Assembly: GCA_003661365.1 (NCBI GenBank)
Contig: QMVZ01000015.1
Span: forward strand, 1 to 19,229
DNA from: Thermoproteota archaeon
Lineage (GTDB): Archaea > Korarchaeota > Korarchaeia > Korarchaeales > Korarchaeaceae
DNA: 19,229 nucleotides
Reading direction: 5' to 3'
Below, piece after piece: positions 1 through 7,336 of this stretch. A model generated the notes under the pieces. It was given only the letters and a program-made list of their open reading frames with translations. It was not told where the DNA came from and did not search any database. The stretch's first letter is position 1. Every line of letters begins with the position of its first letter. Made by a program: the position numbers and the translations under genes.

Positions 1-109
1 ATATCTTGCCTTCGTGATGCAGGCTGCAGACGATTTCGCACATTCGGCAGCCACTGCAGTTGTAGAAGTCTCTAGCAATCCAAATAGGGGCTTTCTCGCT
101 CGATTCCAT
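1..109 (-). CDS. 4Fe-4S ferredoxin-type protein, N-terminus only
   Basis: The minus strand from an ATG at 109 reads 36 residues before the window ends. It contains CSGCRMCEIVCSLHHEG, the CxxCxxCxxxC cluster-binding pattern. This N-terminal signature, with SLHHEG after the fourth cysteine, is familiar from multi-cluster electron-transfer subunits that accompany aldehyde ferredoxin oxidoreductase-type tungsten or molybdenum enzymes. The MoaD-like gene directly upstream on the same strand fits that setting. A TATA-like CTTAAAAG lies about 26 bases before the ATG and there is no Shine-Dalgarno site, so the transcript is probably leaderless and separate from that of the MoaD gene. The protein is cut by the window edge, so its length and cluster count are unknown. 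The ferredoxin assignment is secure; the oxidoreductase partner is inferred. Confidence 0.75.
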   Translation of the reverse strand, partial: MESSEKAPIWIARDFYNCSGCRMCEIVCSLHHEGKI

Positions 110-131
110 AAGAGGTTTGGTGATTTGGTAA

Positions 132-139
132 CTTTTAAG
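132..139 (-). promoter_or_regulatory. TATA box of the ferredoxin-type gene
   Basis: CTTAAAAG on the minus strand is centred about 26 bases upstream of the ATG at 109, the distance expected between an archaeal TATA box and its start site. It predicts a leaderless mRNA. It is assigned by pattern only. Confidence 0.5.
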
Positions 140-196
140 CTTAGATACTTTCACCCAATGAACTGCTATTTTCTCGAGTAGAAAAGAAGATAAAAT

Positions 197-457
197 TCAT
201 CCACCCGCAACTGGCGGGAGAAAAGAAATCTCATCTCCCTCTTTCAGCTTCACATTTGGGTGTTGAGATCTACCATTTAGCGGGACTATTAGGTAGTCTG
301 GATGGCTGCCTCTCTCTAAGTCTATTGGTCCGAATCCGTACTTCCTTGAGATCTCGAACACAGCCTCTGAGAAAGTAGTTCCATCCTTCACTTCGATCAC
401 TAACTCGCTTCCAATCTTCCTCGCCAAGAAGCCTACGAATCTCACTTTAACCCTCAA
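197..457 (-). CDS. MoaD/ThiS-family ubiquitin-like sulfur carrier protein
   Basis: This 86-residue protein has the size and composition of a beta-grasp sulfur carrier and ends in the hallmark Gly-Gly (VAGG). In this family the C-terminal diglycine is adenylated and converted to a thiocarboxylate that donates sulfur for molybdopterin or thiamine synthesis. N-terminal VKVRFVGFLARKIG and the hydrophobic patch before the tail (GDEISFLPP) match MoaD-like members. The start is a TTG at 457; a TATA-like TTTTTATAAG about 33 bases upstream supports a short leader. The next gene downstream is a 4Fe-4S protein, a pairing often seen near tungstopterin aldehyde oxidoreductases, where the carrier would serve pterin synthesis. 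A role in tRNA thiolation or protein tagging (SAMP-like) cannot be excluded. Confidence 0.85.
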   Translation of the reverse strand: MRVKVRFVGFLARKIGSELVIEVKDGTTFSEAVFEISRKYGFGPIDLERGSHPDYLIVPLNGRSQHPNVKLKEGDEISFLPPVAGG

Positions 458-485
458 ATCCGGATCAATTCGGGTAGAAATTGAA

Positions 486-495
486 CTTATAAAAA
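486..495 (-). promoter_or_regulatory. TATA box of the MoaD-like gene
   Basis: Minus-strand TTTTTATAAG is centred about 33 bases upstream of the TTG start at 457. It shares the 158-base divergent region with the threonine synthase promoter. Confidence 0.45.
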
Positions 496-586
496 TAGCT
501 ATGGCTGAGCCATTTGAAAGAGCGTCGTGACAAGACCTCTATCAAGGAAAGCCCACAAATAAGATGTTCACGGCTTCTCAGTTAAT

Positions 587-596
587 CTTAATATTT
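587..596 (+). promoter_or_regulatory. TATA box of the threonine synthase gene
   Basis: CTTAATATTT is centred about 25 bases before the ATG at 616. The bases just before the ATG contain no Shine-Dalgarno sequence, so a leaderless transcript is likely. Confidence 0.45.
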
Positions 597-615
597 CTCT
601 TCGTAACACAGCCCA

Positions 616-1821
616 ATGCCTCGCTTTGAATGCACAAAATGCGGCAAGGAATTTCCATTTGATTCCGCCCTAACAAGGTGTACTAGTTGCGGAGAACCCC
701 TTGAAGTTAAGTATGAGTTTGCAAGCCCTGAAATTCACAAAAGCGAGTTTCTGCTTGAAAAGTATCGAGATTTTCTCCCATTTTCCAGGCCGAACAAGGC
801 ATTGAGCTTGGGAGAGGGTTTTACCCCTCTTCTAAGACTGAAAAAATTAGGAGAGATGCTTGGTCTCCACAATTTGTATGCGAAGAACGAGACAATGAAC
901 CCCACATGGTCCTTTAAGGACAGAGGGACGATCTGCGGGATCCAATACGCCCTGGATAGTGGGTATTCAGAGGTCGGTACGGTATCGACTGGAAACATGG
1001 GTGCTTCAGTTGCGGCGTATGGGTCCAGGGCTGGTATGAGGACTCACATCTTGGTTAGCTCCTCCATAGAATTAGAGAAAGTGATACCAATCTCTGTTTA
1101 TGGTGCTCACGTTGTAAAGGTGGAAGGAGACTATGGAAAGCTCTATTACGAAAGTTTAAGGGTGGGAGAAGAACTTGGCATCTGTTTCATAAACTCAGAC
1201 CACCCTTTGAGGATAGAGGGGTCTAAAACCATCGCTTTTGAGATTTGCGAACAGATGTCATTTGAGCCTCCGGATTGGGTGATAGTGCCGACAAGTTCTG
1301 GCGGAAACTTCAGGGGCATAGTCAAGGGATTTATCGAGTTCAGGGACCTTGGATTAATAGACAGGTTGCCAAGATTCATTGTAGTGCAAGCTGCTGGCTG
1401 CTGTCCTATAGCTCAAGCATTTAGAGAGGGAAAAGAAGAGATCAGACATTTCGGCAGGCCGAAAACCATTGCTCACGGGATAAGCAACCCCTACCCGCCT
1501 AGCGGTAACGAGGTATTGAGGATTTTGAGGAGATTGCATGGAATAGCGCTTACGGTTAATGATGAAGAGATAATCAAAGCACAGCTCCTCCTTGCAAGGG
1601 AGGTGATCTTCGCTCAACCAGCTGGCGCAGTACCGATAGCGGCTTTAGATGAACTCGTCTCAAAGGGCATAATAGATAGAAATGACACCGTTGTTTGTGT
1701 GATAACAGGAGCGGGTCTGAAATACCTTCATTCGGTAAGACAAGTCTCTCATGAAATCACAACCATACCCTTTGAGCAACTGAGTTCAGCTCTTTCAAAT
1801 GCTAGACCTTCTGGATCTTAA
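616..1821 (+). CDS. thrC: Threonine synthase, zinc-ribbon type, PLP-dependent
   Basis: This 401-residue fold-type II PLP enzyme would convert O-phosphohomoserine to threonine in the cytoplasm. The N-terminus carries a zinc ribbon with paired CxxC at Cys6/Cys9 and Cys22/Cys25, common in archaeal threonine synthases. The PLP lysine is Lys101 in TWSFKDRGT, and STGNMGASVAAY (about 124-135) is the phosphate/substrate loop. The later SSGGN at about residue 228 fits the cofactor phosphate-binding region. Length is normal for the family. The stop codon overlaps that of the convergent metallohydrolase. Cysteate synthase and other threonine-synthase paralogs share these motifs, and no homoserine or aspartate-pathway gene lies nearby, so the substrate is assigned by family resemblance only. 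Confidence 0.85.
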   Translation: MPRFECTKCGKEFPFDSALTRCTSCGEPLEVKYEFASPEIHKSEFLLEKYRDFLPFSRPNKALSLGEGFTPLLRLKKLGEMLGLHNLYAKNETMNPTWSFKDRGTICGIQYALDSGYSEVGTVSTGNMGASVAAYGSRAGMRTHILVSSSIELEKVIPISVYGAHVVKVEGDYGKLYYESLRVGEELGICFINSDHPLRIEGSKTIAFEICEQMSFEPPDWVIVPTSSGGNFRGIVKGFIEFRDLGLIDRLPRFIVVQAAGCCPIAQAFREGKEEIRHFGRPKTIAHGISNPYPPSGNEVLRILRRLHGIALTVNDEEIIKAQLLLAREVIFAQPAGAVPIAALDELVSKGIIDRNDTVVCVITGAGLKYLHSVRQVSHEITTIPFEQLSSALSNARPSGS

Positions 1822-2882
1822 TTGGATGAACCAGCGCTTTCTAGAACCCTAGGAACTTTACCCAAGAACTCAGCAGCTGTGAGAAGCTTCTTTTTAGATC
1901 TCTCAGCGGTTTCCCAGACTTCTCTTGTCCTCTCTCTAAACCTGGCTTCTCTGACAAGATGGTGGTCGTAAATTATGAGTTCGGTGTCTGTTTCCTCTAT
2001 TATTCTCACGGCGTTTTCTATGGCTCTATTTAGATTGATCCTATTTAGCAGGTAGCCGAACATATAGGTCATTGGACCATCCAAGATAAGTACATCGGGG
2101 TTTTCTTTAATTATCCACTCTGCATAATCCTCTATTATTGGACCGTTCATATCGCTCGAGTGTAGAAGCTTTTCTCCTTTATACTCTATTACAGTGGCGA
2201 AAACCCATCCTAAGCTGGAAAATTCGATGCCATGGAACAAGGGCTTCGTGAACCTTATCCTAGTATTGCCTAGATGGATTTCCTTGCCTTCCAAGAACCT
2301 TATTTTTAGGCCTTTGAACTCAAATTCCGGTATCTCCCGCCATTCACTCCACTTCTTGACCTTCTTTTCGAAAGTACTCAGACCTCTCTCAAGCAACTCC
2401 TCCCTTCTCTTATTGTAATCTCCGAAGTCTCTACGCACTGCAATAGGCAACTCTTCTAGTGGATTTTGAAACTTCTTTACCCTAGGTTCACTTAACAAGG
2501 ATTCTAACTTCATTCCGCCAAAATGCTCGCAGATTTTGGAGTAAAAATCCTCCGCTCTGGATCGCTGAGAATCGTTAATGTATTGATTCGGGTCCTTTGC
2601 AACAATGAGCTTTCCTTCATAGACGCTCATGTCCTCGGGGAAATAATGATCGTAATGGTAGTGGGAAATTACGATTACCTCCGCTTCCCTGCTTGCCCTT
2701 TTTATTGCTTTTTTCCCTTGATTTCTCCACAAGATCTTATTGACAGTGCTTGCTGGGAAGCTAGGGTGCATTATGGCGACACCAGGATCAATCATTACAG
2801 AGATATCTGGTGTCTTGACAAGAGTGCATGAGCTTTTTGCACCCAACGAGTCAAACCATACTGGTTTAAACGAAATGTGCAC
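1818..2882 (-). CDS. Metallo-beta-lactamase-fold hydrolase, UPF0282-like
   Basis: This 354-residue protein has the metal-binding motif SHYHYDH (His74, His76, Asp78, His79), the HxHxDH signature of the metallo-beta-lactamase fold. Later LLHSSDMNGP and YDHHLVREARFRER supply further candidate ligands. An active centre starting from VMIDPGVA and ending in a DHH motif matches archaeal UPF0282 proteins as I recall them, whose substrate is unknown. The start is a GTG at 2882 with TATA-like CGCTTAAAAG about 26 bases upstream, suggesting a leaderless message. The gene ends tail to tail with threonine synthase, sharing four bases. Hydrolase or nuclease activity is inferred from the fold only. Confidence 0.8.
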   Translation of the reverse strand: MHISFKPVWFDSLGAKSSCTLVKTPDISVMIDPGVAIMHPSFPASTVNKILWRNQGKKAIKRASREAEVIVISHYHYDHYFPEDMSVYEGKLIVAKDPNQYINDSQRSRAEDFYSKICEHFGGMKLESLLSEPRVKKFQNPLEELPIAVRRDFGDYNKRREELLERGLSTFEKKVKKWSEWREIPEFEFKGLKIRFLEGKEIHLGNTRIRFTKPLFHGIEFSSLGWVFATVIEYKGEKLLHSSDMNGPIIEDYAEWIIKENPDVLILDGPMTYMFGYLLNRINLNRAIENAVRIIEETDTELIIYDHHLVREARFRERTREVWETAERSKKKLLTAAEFLGKVPRVLESAGSSN

Positions 2883-2903
2883 GTCTTAAAAGAGATTTAC
2901 AGC

Positions 2904-2912
2904 GCTTAAAAG
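2904..2912 (-). promoter_or_regulatory. TATA box of the UPF0282-like gene
   Basis: Minus-strand CTTTTAAGCG sits about 26 bases before the GTG start. A second similar CTTTTAAGAC lies at 2884-2893 but is too close to the start to serve a leaderless transcript. Confidence 0.45.
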
Positions 2913-2994
2913 GCTATGGTATGGACCCGGGGGGTAGAATTAAGGTAGGAGATCCTCTAAATTTGGAAGTGTGCCTTGGGGATTCGAGAGATAT

Positions 2995-4737
2995 TCAGCC
3001 AAGATGTTTCCTCCTGACGCCTCTTTTGTGAATTGAGAACAGACCTATCGATGGCACTATTAGAGAATAATAGTGAATAATATCTCCTAGGTCTAATAGG
3101 CATAGAAGAGGGCCAGAAACCACAATCATCGCGAAAAGAACGAATTTTGAGGGTGAATCATCTAGGAGGAAATCCCTTAAAGACCTATCTCCCCTTATAT
3201 ACCAAATTATAAAGATCAGAGCCGAGATAGAGAAAGATACGTTTGTTAACAACAGATAAAGAGGGTCCGAGGTACGATAAAAAGTAGGAAATAGGCTAAG
3301 GAAGATAAGCCCGGGTATGCTTACCAGGAATAAAGCCCTTACATCACCTAGATCGCCATACTTCGCCATTCTCTTCCTTCTAAGCGTGTATGCTTTCATG
3401 GTGTAGATCAACACATAGCACAAAAGGGAGAGAGATAACATCCAAATTAGAGAGGGAATCGGATTAAAGTAAGCCAGCAAACCAAATGCGAGTAAAAGAA
3501 CCGAGATTATAAAACCCAGGATGGGCCAGAAACCTTCTCTGGCAACTGTTTTAATGCTTGATCCCAACAAGCCTGGAAGAGCGGAGACCTCTGAAAGGGC
3601 AAAGATTATCGAGATCAAGTCATATACCACTGAAAACAGCGCCATCGAGGGCGGCGAATTTGTGTGAATGAAAATCATTGAGATTGCACTGTTCACACCA
3701 GCGCATCCAGCCAATATGGATGTAGCTAACAAGATATCTCTTGCGGCCCCAGGAAGGATTGAGGGCATTAAGATCAACATAAAGAAGCACAGGATGCCGA
3801 AATACCATAGGCATGAAAAAGGATAGATTGGTGTGTAAGCCCCGAGAAATCCTCCTGTGAGAACTGCAAAACCGAAGAGAGCTGCCCGATCGTATCCCTT
3901 TATTCTGAGGGATAAGAGCATAAAGACAACATATGGAACCCATAAGAACAAAGGATAGAGTTCCTTCGTGGTCAAGGAACTTGCAAGGCCAAAACTAAGT
4001 AAAACCGGGTAGAAATAGGTCAACAATCCACTCGATTCTCCTCTATATGGAATTCCAATATAGCTTGCTTTTCCGCCTAGAAATATTATGGTGGAGAAGA
4101 AGAGGGCTAAAGTGGACAGAAATACGTAAAACGTCGCAAACTCTGATGTAATATTGTCTATCCTTTCAAATGTTTGATATAGAGCGTTTATTATGATTTC
4201 AGCATCCTGCAAAGCGTTTGTTTCCATTGAATCTTTTAGAGAGGATAGCATGACCTCGCACTCACTTCCTCCCTGAGACAAGACCTTATAGACCCACCAA
4301 ACCTGTGGTCTTTGAAATGCGCTCTTTGTAGAGAGGTTCTCAAAAACCTCGATTAGGGAAAACCAAGCAGAATCTTCCAGAGCGGAGTCCTTCAATTCTT
4401 CAACGATTTTGATAGTGATTCTCATTTCGCTAGGAGCCGGATAGCGTTGAATCAAAGCCATGCTGTAAAGGAAGAGAAGATTTATCAGAAACATGAACGC
4501 TAGAAGTAGAACTCCTCTTCTGGAACGCCTTTCATATCGCCGGGTCATTGTGATAAGGAGAGAAACTCCGATAGTGCCAAGGAAAAGACCTATCCCCGAG
4601 AGATAAAGGTTCGGGATGAACTCAATTAACCATTCGCTTAACAAGGGAAGCGAAAATCCTGTAATAAACAGGGTTAGCCCCGTTATGTCCTTAGCAGAAA
4701 TAGGGAGGGTTTCGCGAGACCAGCGTTCTTGGATCAT
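2995..4737 (-). CDS. Polytopic membrane protein of unknown function, about 15-16 TM segments
   Basis: I do not recognise this 580-residue protein. Hydrophobic stretches suggest three N-terminal membrane spans (about 18-40, 44-64, 75-96), then a polar helical region (about 100-198) rich in Glu, Lys and Ser, then about twelve further spans from residue 200 to 569. The chain ends in a basic tail (KRGVRRKHLG). The polar region followed by EFATFYVFLSTLALFF faintly recalls type II/IV secretion F-type (TadC/FlaJ) proteins, but no diagnostic motif is visible. No transporter, glycosyltransferase or protease motif was seen. The ATG at 4737 has AGGGAGA as a weak Shine-Dalgarno site and a TATA-like element nearby. 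It is transcribed divergently from the small regulator at 4881, a plausible control partner. Confidence 0.8.
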   Translation of the reverse strand: MIQERWSRETLPISAKDITGLTLFITGFSLPLLSEWLIEFIPNLYLSGIGLFLGTIGVSLLITMTRRYERRSRRGVLLLAFMFLINLLFLYSMALIQRYPAPSEMRITIKIVEELKDSALEDSAWFSLIEVFENLSTKSAFQRPQVWWVYKVLSQGGSECEVMLSSLKDSMETNALQDAEIIINALYQTFERIDNITSEFATFYVFLSTLALFFSTIIFLGGKASYIGIPYRGESSGLLTYFYPVLLSFGLASSLTTKELYPLFLWVPYVVFMLLSLRIKGYDRAALFGFAVLTGGFLGAYTPIYPFSCLWYFGILCFFMLILMPSILPGAARDILLATSILAGCAGVNSAISMIFIHTNSPPSMALFSVVYDLISIIFALSEVSALPGLLGSSIKTVAREGFWPILGFIISVLLLAFGLLAYFNPIPSLIWMLSLSLLCYVLIYTMKAYTLRRKRMAKYGDLGDVRALFLVSIPGLIFLSLFPTFYRTSDPLYLLLTNVSFSISALIFIIWYIRGDRSLRDFLLDDSPSKFVLFAMIVVSGPLLCLLDLGDIIHYYSLIVPSIGLFSIHKRGVRRKHLG

Positions 4738-4840
4738 ACGGACATCTCCCTTTCTTTAAGGATTTTATCACGGATGGTTTCTTATCTTCAAGACCTAGCT
4801 GGCAATTCCCCTAACATTTAGTCATAGTAGTTGAATGTTC

Positions 4841-4850
4841 AGATTAAATA
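4841..4850 (+). promoter_or_regulatory. TATA box of the winged-helix regulator gene
   Basis: AGATTAAATA lies about 33-35 bases before the TTG at 4881 and directly abuts the inverted repeat at 4850-4872. The predicted start site falls at or just past the repeat. Confidence 0.5.
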
Positions 4851-4872
4851 AATTCCTGTTCACTAGGAATTT
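4850..4872. promoter_or_regulatory. Inverted repeat, probable autoregulatory operator
   Basis: AAATTCCT (4850-4857) and AGGAATTT (4865-4872) are perfect 8-base inverted arms separated by GTTCACT. The element lies between the TATA box and the start codon of the winged-helix regulator. A dimeric repressor bound there would block polymerase loading, as known for archaeal autorepressors. A possible half site, AATTCC, occurs at 4804-4809 towards the divergent membrane-protein gene. Binding by the adjacent protein is inferred. Confidence 0.6.
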
Positions 4873-4880
4873 GAAAGGTC

Positions 4881-5177
4881 TTGAACCAACCTGAGATCTC
4901 ATTATGGATGATCGAGGAGGTCTTTTCTTCAAGGGGAAGGATAAGGGTTTTGTATCTCCTAACCCGAGCTGAGGCTTTGAACATAACAAGACTTGCGAGG
5001 GAAACCAAACTCAGCGTTGAAATGGCAAAGAGACACTTAAAGAAACTATCGGAGTTGGAGGTTGTAAGGGAATTAAAGTTAGGAAGGTTGAAGTTTTATC
5101 AGCTTAATAAGGATCACCCTCTTGCTGACAGAATAGTTGCCCTTTTTTCTGGCGTTAGTTTGTACTTAAAGGAGTGA
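4881..5177 (+). CDS. Small winged-helix transcriptional regulator, ArsR-like
   Basis: This 98-residue protein is essentially a single winged helix-turn-helix. RIRVLYLLTRAEALNITRLARETKLS (about 20-45) forms the first helices, EMAKRHLKKLSELEVV (47-62) the recognition helix, and ELKLGRLKFYQLNKDHP (64-80) the wing. It would act as a dimeric DNA-binding regulator in the cytoplasm. No cysteine is present, so ArsR-type metal sensing through thiolates is unlikely. The TTG at 4881 has AAAGGT a few bases upstream; an in-frame ATG nine codons later is an alternative start, and would still keep the whole DNA-binding domain. A perfect inverted repeat in its promoter suggests autoregulation. The divergent 580-residue membrane protein and the downstream nitroreductase are the candidate targets. 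Confidence 0.8.
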   Translation: MNQPEISLWMIEEVFSSRGRIRVLYLLTRAEALNITRLARETKLSVEMAKRHLKKLSELEVVRELKLGRLKFYQLNKDHPLADRIVALFSGVSLYLKE

Positions 5178-5264
5178 AAATGGCTTCACAAATTACGTGA
5201 GGATCAAGACAAAGGTATCCAAACATATTTAGAGAAAGAGCTTTTTTAGGAGTAGGCATTTCTT

Positions 5265-5272
5265 GGAGGAGA
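5265..5272 (+). promoter_or_regulatory. Shine-Dalgarno site of the nitroreductase gene
   Basis: GGAGGAGA lies six bases before the ATG at 5279 and fixes that start. A TATA-like CATATTTAG about 50 bases upstream could give this gene its own leadered transcript, unlike most first genes in the window. Confidence 0.6.
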
Positions 5273-5278
5273 ACTCAA

Positions 5279-5770
5279 ATGTCTTTGGTAGATGTGATAC
5301 TTAGCCGAAGAAGTATAAGGAAGTATGAAAGGAAAGACATCCCTCAAGACATCCTAAATAAGATTCTCGAGGCTGGGAGGCAGGCTCCTTCTGCAAGGAA
5401 CATACAGCCTTGGCACTTTATCGTGATAACTGATGAAAAGATCAAGGAGAAGCTCTCTCAAGGGAGATATAACTGGTTTATAAGGGAGGCTCCGATTACA
5501 ATTGTTGGATGTGCTGATCTCAATAGCTCAAGGAAATGGGCAGTTATCGACACTACAATTGCACTGCAAAACATGGTGATCGCTGCCTGGGCTTTGGGTA
5601 TAGGTTCTTGCTGGATAGGCGATTTCGTTGAAGACGAGGTCAAAAAGCTATTGAATGTACCCAATGGTTGGAAGGTTGTGGCTCTTATCTCCTTTGGCTA
5701 TCCGGCCGAGCACCCAACAACAAGGGAAAAGAAGACCTTGGAGGAAATCGTAAGTTTTAACCGATTTTAG
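5279..5770 (+). CDS. Nitroreductase-family FMN flavoprotein
   Basis: This 163-residue protein is a compact member of the nitroreductase superfamily, homodimeric FMN enzymes that reduce nitro compounds, quinones or flavins with NAD(P)H. SRRSIRKYERKDIP (about 9-22) is the N-terminal FMN-phosphate motif. APSARNIQPWHFIVI (36-50) is the second flavin-binding element. ALGIGSCWIGDF and SFGYPAEHP are the conserved central and C-terminal elements. It is somewhat shorter than the classic enterobacterial enzymes, as many archaeal members are. The family is too diverse to name a substrate. It lies 101 bases after the winged-helix regulator on the same strand and could be under its control. Confidence 0.9.
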   Translation: MSLVDVILSRRSIRKYERKDIPQDILNKILEAGRQAPSARNIQPWHFIVITDEKIKEKLSQGRYNWFIREAPITIVGCADLNSSRKWAVIDTTIALQNMVIAAWALGIGSCWIGDFVEDEVKKLLNVPNGWKVVALISFGYPAEHPTTREKKTLEEIVSFNRF

Positions 5771-5907
5771 GAGAAACGTCCCGATATTGGGCAGAATAAC
5801 AGAATTAAGAGTATGTAAGGGATTTTTCACGTTGAAATCCTCTATTAATGTGTTATTAAGGTTGAGATTAAATTTGTCTAAAGTGAAACGTTCAAGGGGA
5901 AGTGTGA

Positions 5908-6168
5908 ATGGGGCAAGCAAAAAGAATGGTTGGCAAGGTTACCCATTATTTCACAAAGATTGGAGTTGCTGTCATAGAGTTAGAAGACGAGCTTAGAATT
6001 GGCGATGAAATATCCATAGAGGGTGCCACTACCCGACTCAGACAAAAGGTTACTTCAATGGAAATAGAGCACAAGAAGGTGGATGTAGCAAAGGCGGGAG
6101 AATCGGTTGGACTTAAGGTCGTGGAAAGAGTAAGGGTAGGAGACATAGTTTACAAGCTAGAGGGCTAA
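5908..6168 (+). CDS. EF-Tu domain-2-like beta-barrel protein
   Basis: This 86-residue protein consists of one small beta-barrel like domain 2 of translation factors EF-Tu and IF2. GKVTHYFTKIGVAVIEL, RIGDEISIEG, VTSMEIEHKKVDVAKAGESVGLKV and VRVGDIVYKL follow the order and spacing of that domain. There is no GTPase domain, so it cannot be an elongation factor itself. The same barrel occurs at the C-terminus of U32 peptidases such as those involved in rRNA or tRNA modification, and stand-alone archaeal copies are often annotated translation elongation factor-like. The ATG at 5908 is preceded by AAGGGGAAG. It lies 137 bases after the nitroreductase and 52 bases before the broken iron-sulfur gene, possibly in one transcript. 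Function unknown. Confidence 0.8.
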   Translation: MGQAKRMVGKVTHYFTKIGVAVIELEDELRIGDEISIEGATTRLRQKVTSMEIEHKKVDVAKAGESVGLKVVERVRVGDIVYKLEG

Positions 6169-6220
6169 GGGGCAAAGGCAGGATTTGCCAAATAGATGAA
6201 TTCTCTGCTGTAAACCTAAC

Positions 6221-7213
6221 GTGAAAAAGTATTCAAGGTGGATGTCAGTGTGTCTTGAAGACTACAGACGATTGGCAAGGATATTAGATGCCCCACCCAT
6301 GTTCTTGGACCTGCTTCCTTTCATGGTTAAACCTGATGAAGTCTCGATTCTCCTTGGTCTTAGCGAAAGGAAAACCGTTAAAGAGCTATCCTCGCAGCTA
6401 AATCAGCCTTTAGATTTCTTGAAATCCAGAGTGCAGAACCTCTATAGAAGGGGTTTCTTGAAGAAAGAGGTTGACGGCGAGGTGTATTACTCTGTAAAAT
6501 CCTTTCGAAGCGTTATCGATAGACATCTCGCGGAAGGTAGAACAAAGAATCTTAAGAAATACGTGGGTGCTCTTGCAAAGTATCTTATGGATACACATGT
6601 TGAAAGAGCTAAGGAGAACCCCTATCCGGGGTCAAAAGTACTACCCATACCTCAAGCAATAGTTGAACCAGTCTCTATAGTAATACCTTTTGAGAACGCT
6701 ATTTCGATAATCGAGAAAGCAGATTCTATATCGTTGAGAAATTGTGATTGTAGAATGACGTTTAATAACTGTAATAATCCGTTGAGAACCTGTATAGCTC
6801 TAAATGAGTTTTCAGATGAGTTGATTGATCGTGGAGTGGCCGAAAGCATCTCTTTGGAACAGGCAAAGGAGGTTTTGGATGAGGCAAATAGACATGGTCT
6901 CGTGCATCAAGCATTGTACACGGATTGGGTAAGAGGGAGATTTTCGATATTTGTAGTTGCTGTCCCTGTTGTTGTATGTATTTAGGAGCGCTCATGAATT
7001 ATGGAGTCAAGCATCACGTGGCAAAATCTGGATTCTTGTCGGTAGTAGACCAAGAGAGATGTATTGGGTGCAGAATTTGTGTGAAACGTTGTATTTGAGG
7101 CCAGAAACGTTGTTAACAGTAAGTGTACTGTAGATAAGGAGAGGTGTTTCGGATGTGGTTTATGCACTACAGTATGCCCTGTTGAAGTGGTTAGATTGGT
7201 AAAAATCGAATAA
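6221..7213 (+). pseudogene. Winged-helix / multi-cluster iron-sulfur protein, broken by two frameshifts
   Basis: The intact first part (254 codons from a GTG at 6221; an ATG at 6242 is an alternative start) has a winged-helix-like domain (about 40-100), then CDCRMTFNNCNNPLRTC (175-191), a cysteine cluster. One base is missing near the G-run at 6935-6937. Restoring it gives DICSCCPCCC and then CIGCRICVKRC, a ferredoxin motif. A second lesion at the T-run 7094-7096 (two bases lost or one gained) breaks the frame again; past it the sequence continues CFGCGLCTTVCPVEVV and stops at 7211-7213. The restored protein would be about 330 residues and carry two ordinary 4Fe-4S motifs plus two unusual cysteine groups. 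It was probably a redox or redox-sensing protein. The lesions could be decay or homopolymer assembly errors. Confidence 0.75.
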
Positions 7214-7336
7214 AAAGGTGTTCCATTAAGCTAACAATATTAACTTCAAATGAATTGGATGAAGTTGTGCTAAGTAACGTAAACTAGATGGTAAGCCCAG
7301 CTGTTATTTAGATAGGCTGGATCCTCTTAAATCATA

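Noticed and set aside
3620..3943. 107-codon minus-strand open frame
   Set aside because: It lies wholly inside the 580-residue membrane-protein gene on the same strand in another frame, and its composition is not protein-like.
4881..5177. ArsR-type metal sensor
   Set aside because: The protein has the winged-helix fold but no cysteine, so thiolate metal sensing as in classic ArsR is not supported; only a general ArsR-like label is used.
5787..5996. 69-codon plus-strand open frame before the EF-Tu-like gene
   Set aside because: It overlaps the better-supported 86-residue gene in another frame, has no Shine-Dalgarno or promoter of its own, and shows no family features.
7242..7266. AACTTCA/TGAAGTT hairpin as a terminator or riboswitch
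   Set aside because: The arms are only seven bases with an 11-base loop, there is no T-run after it, and no other structure supports a riboswitch.
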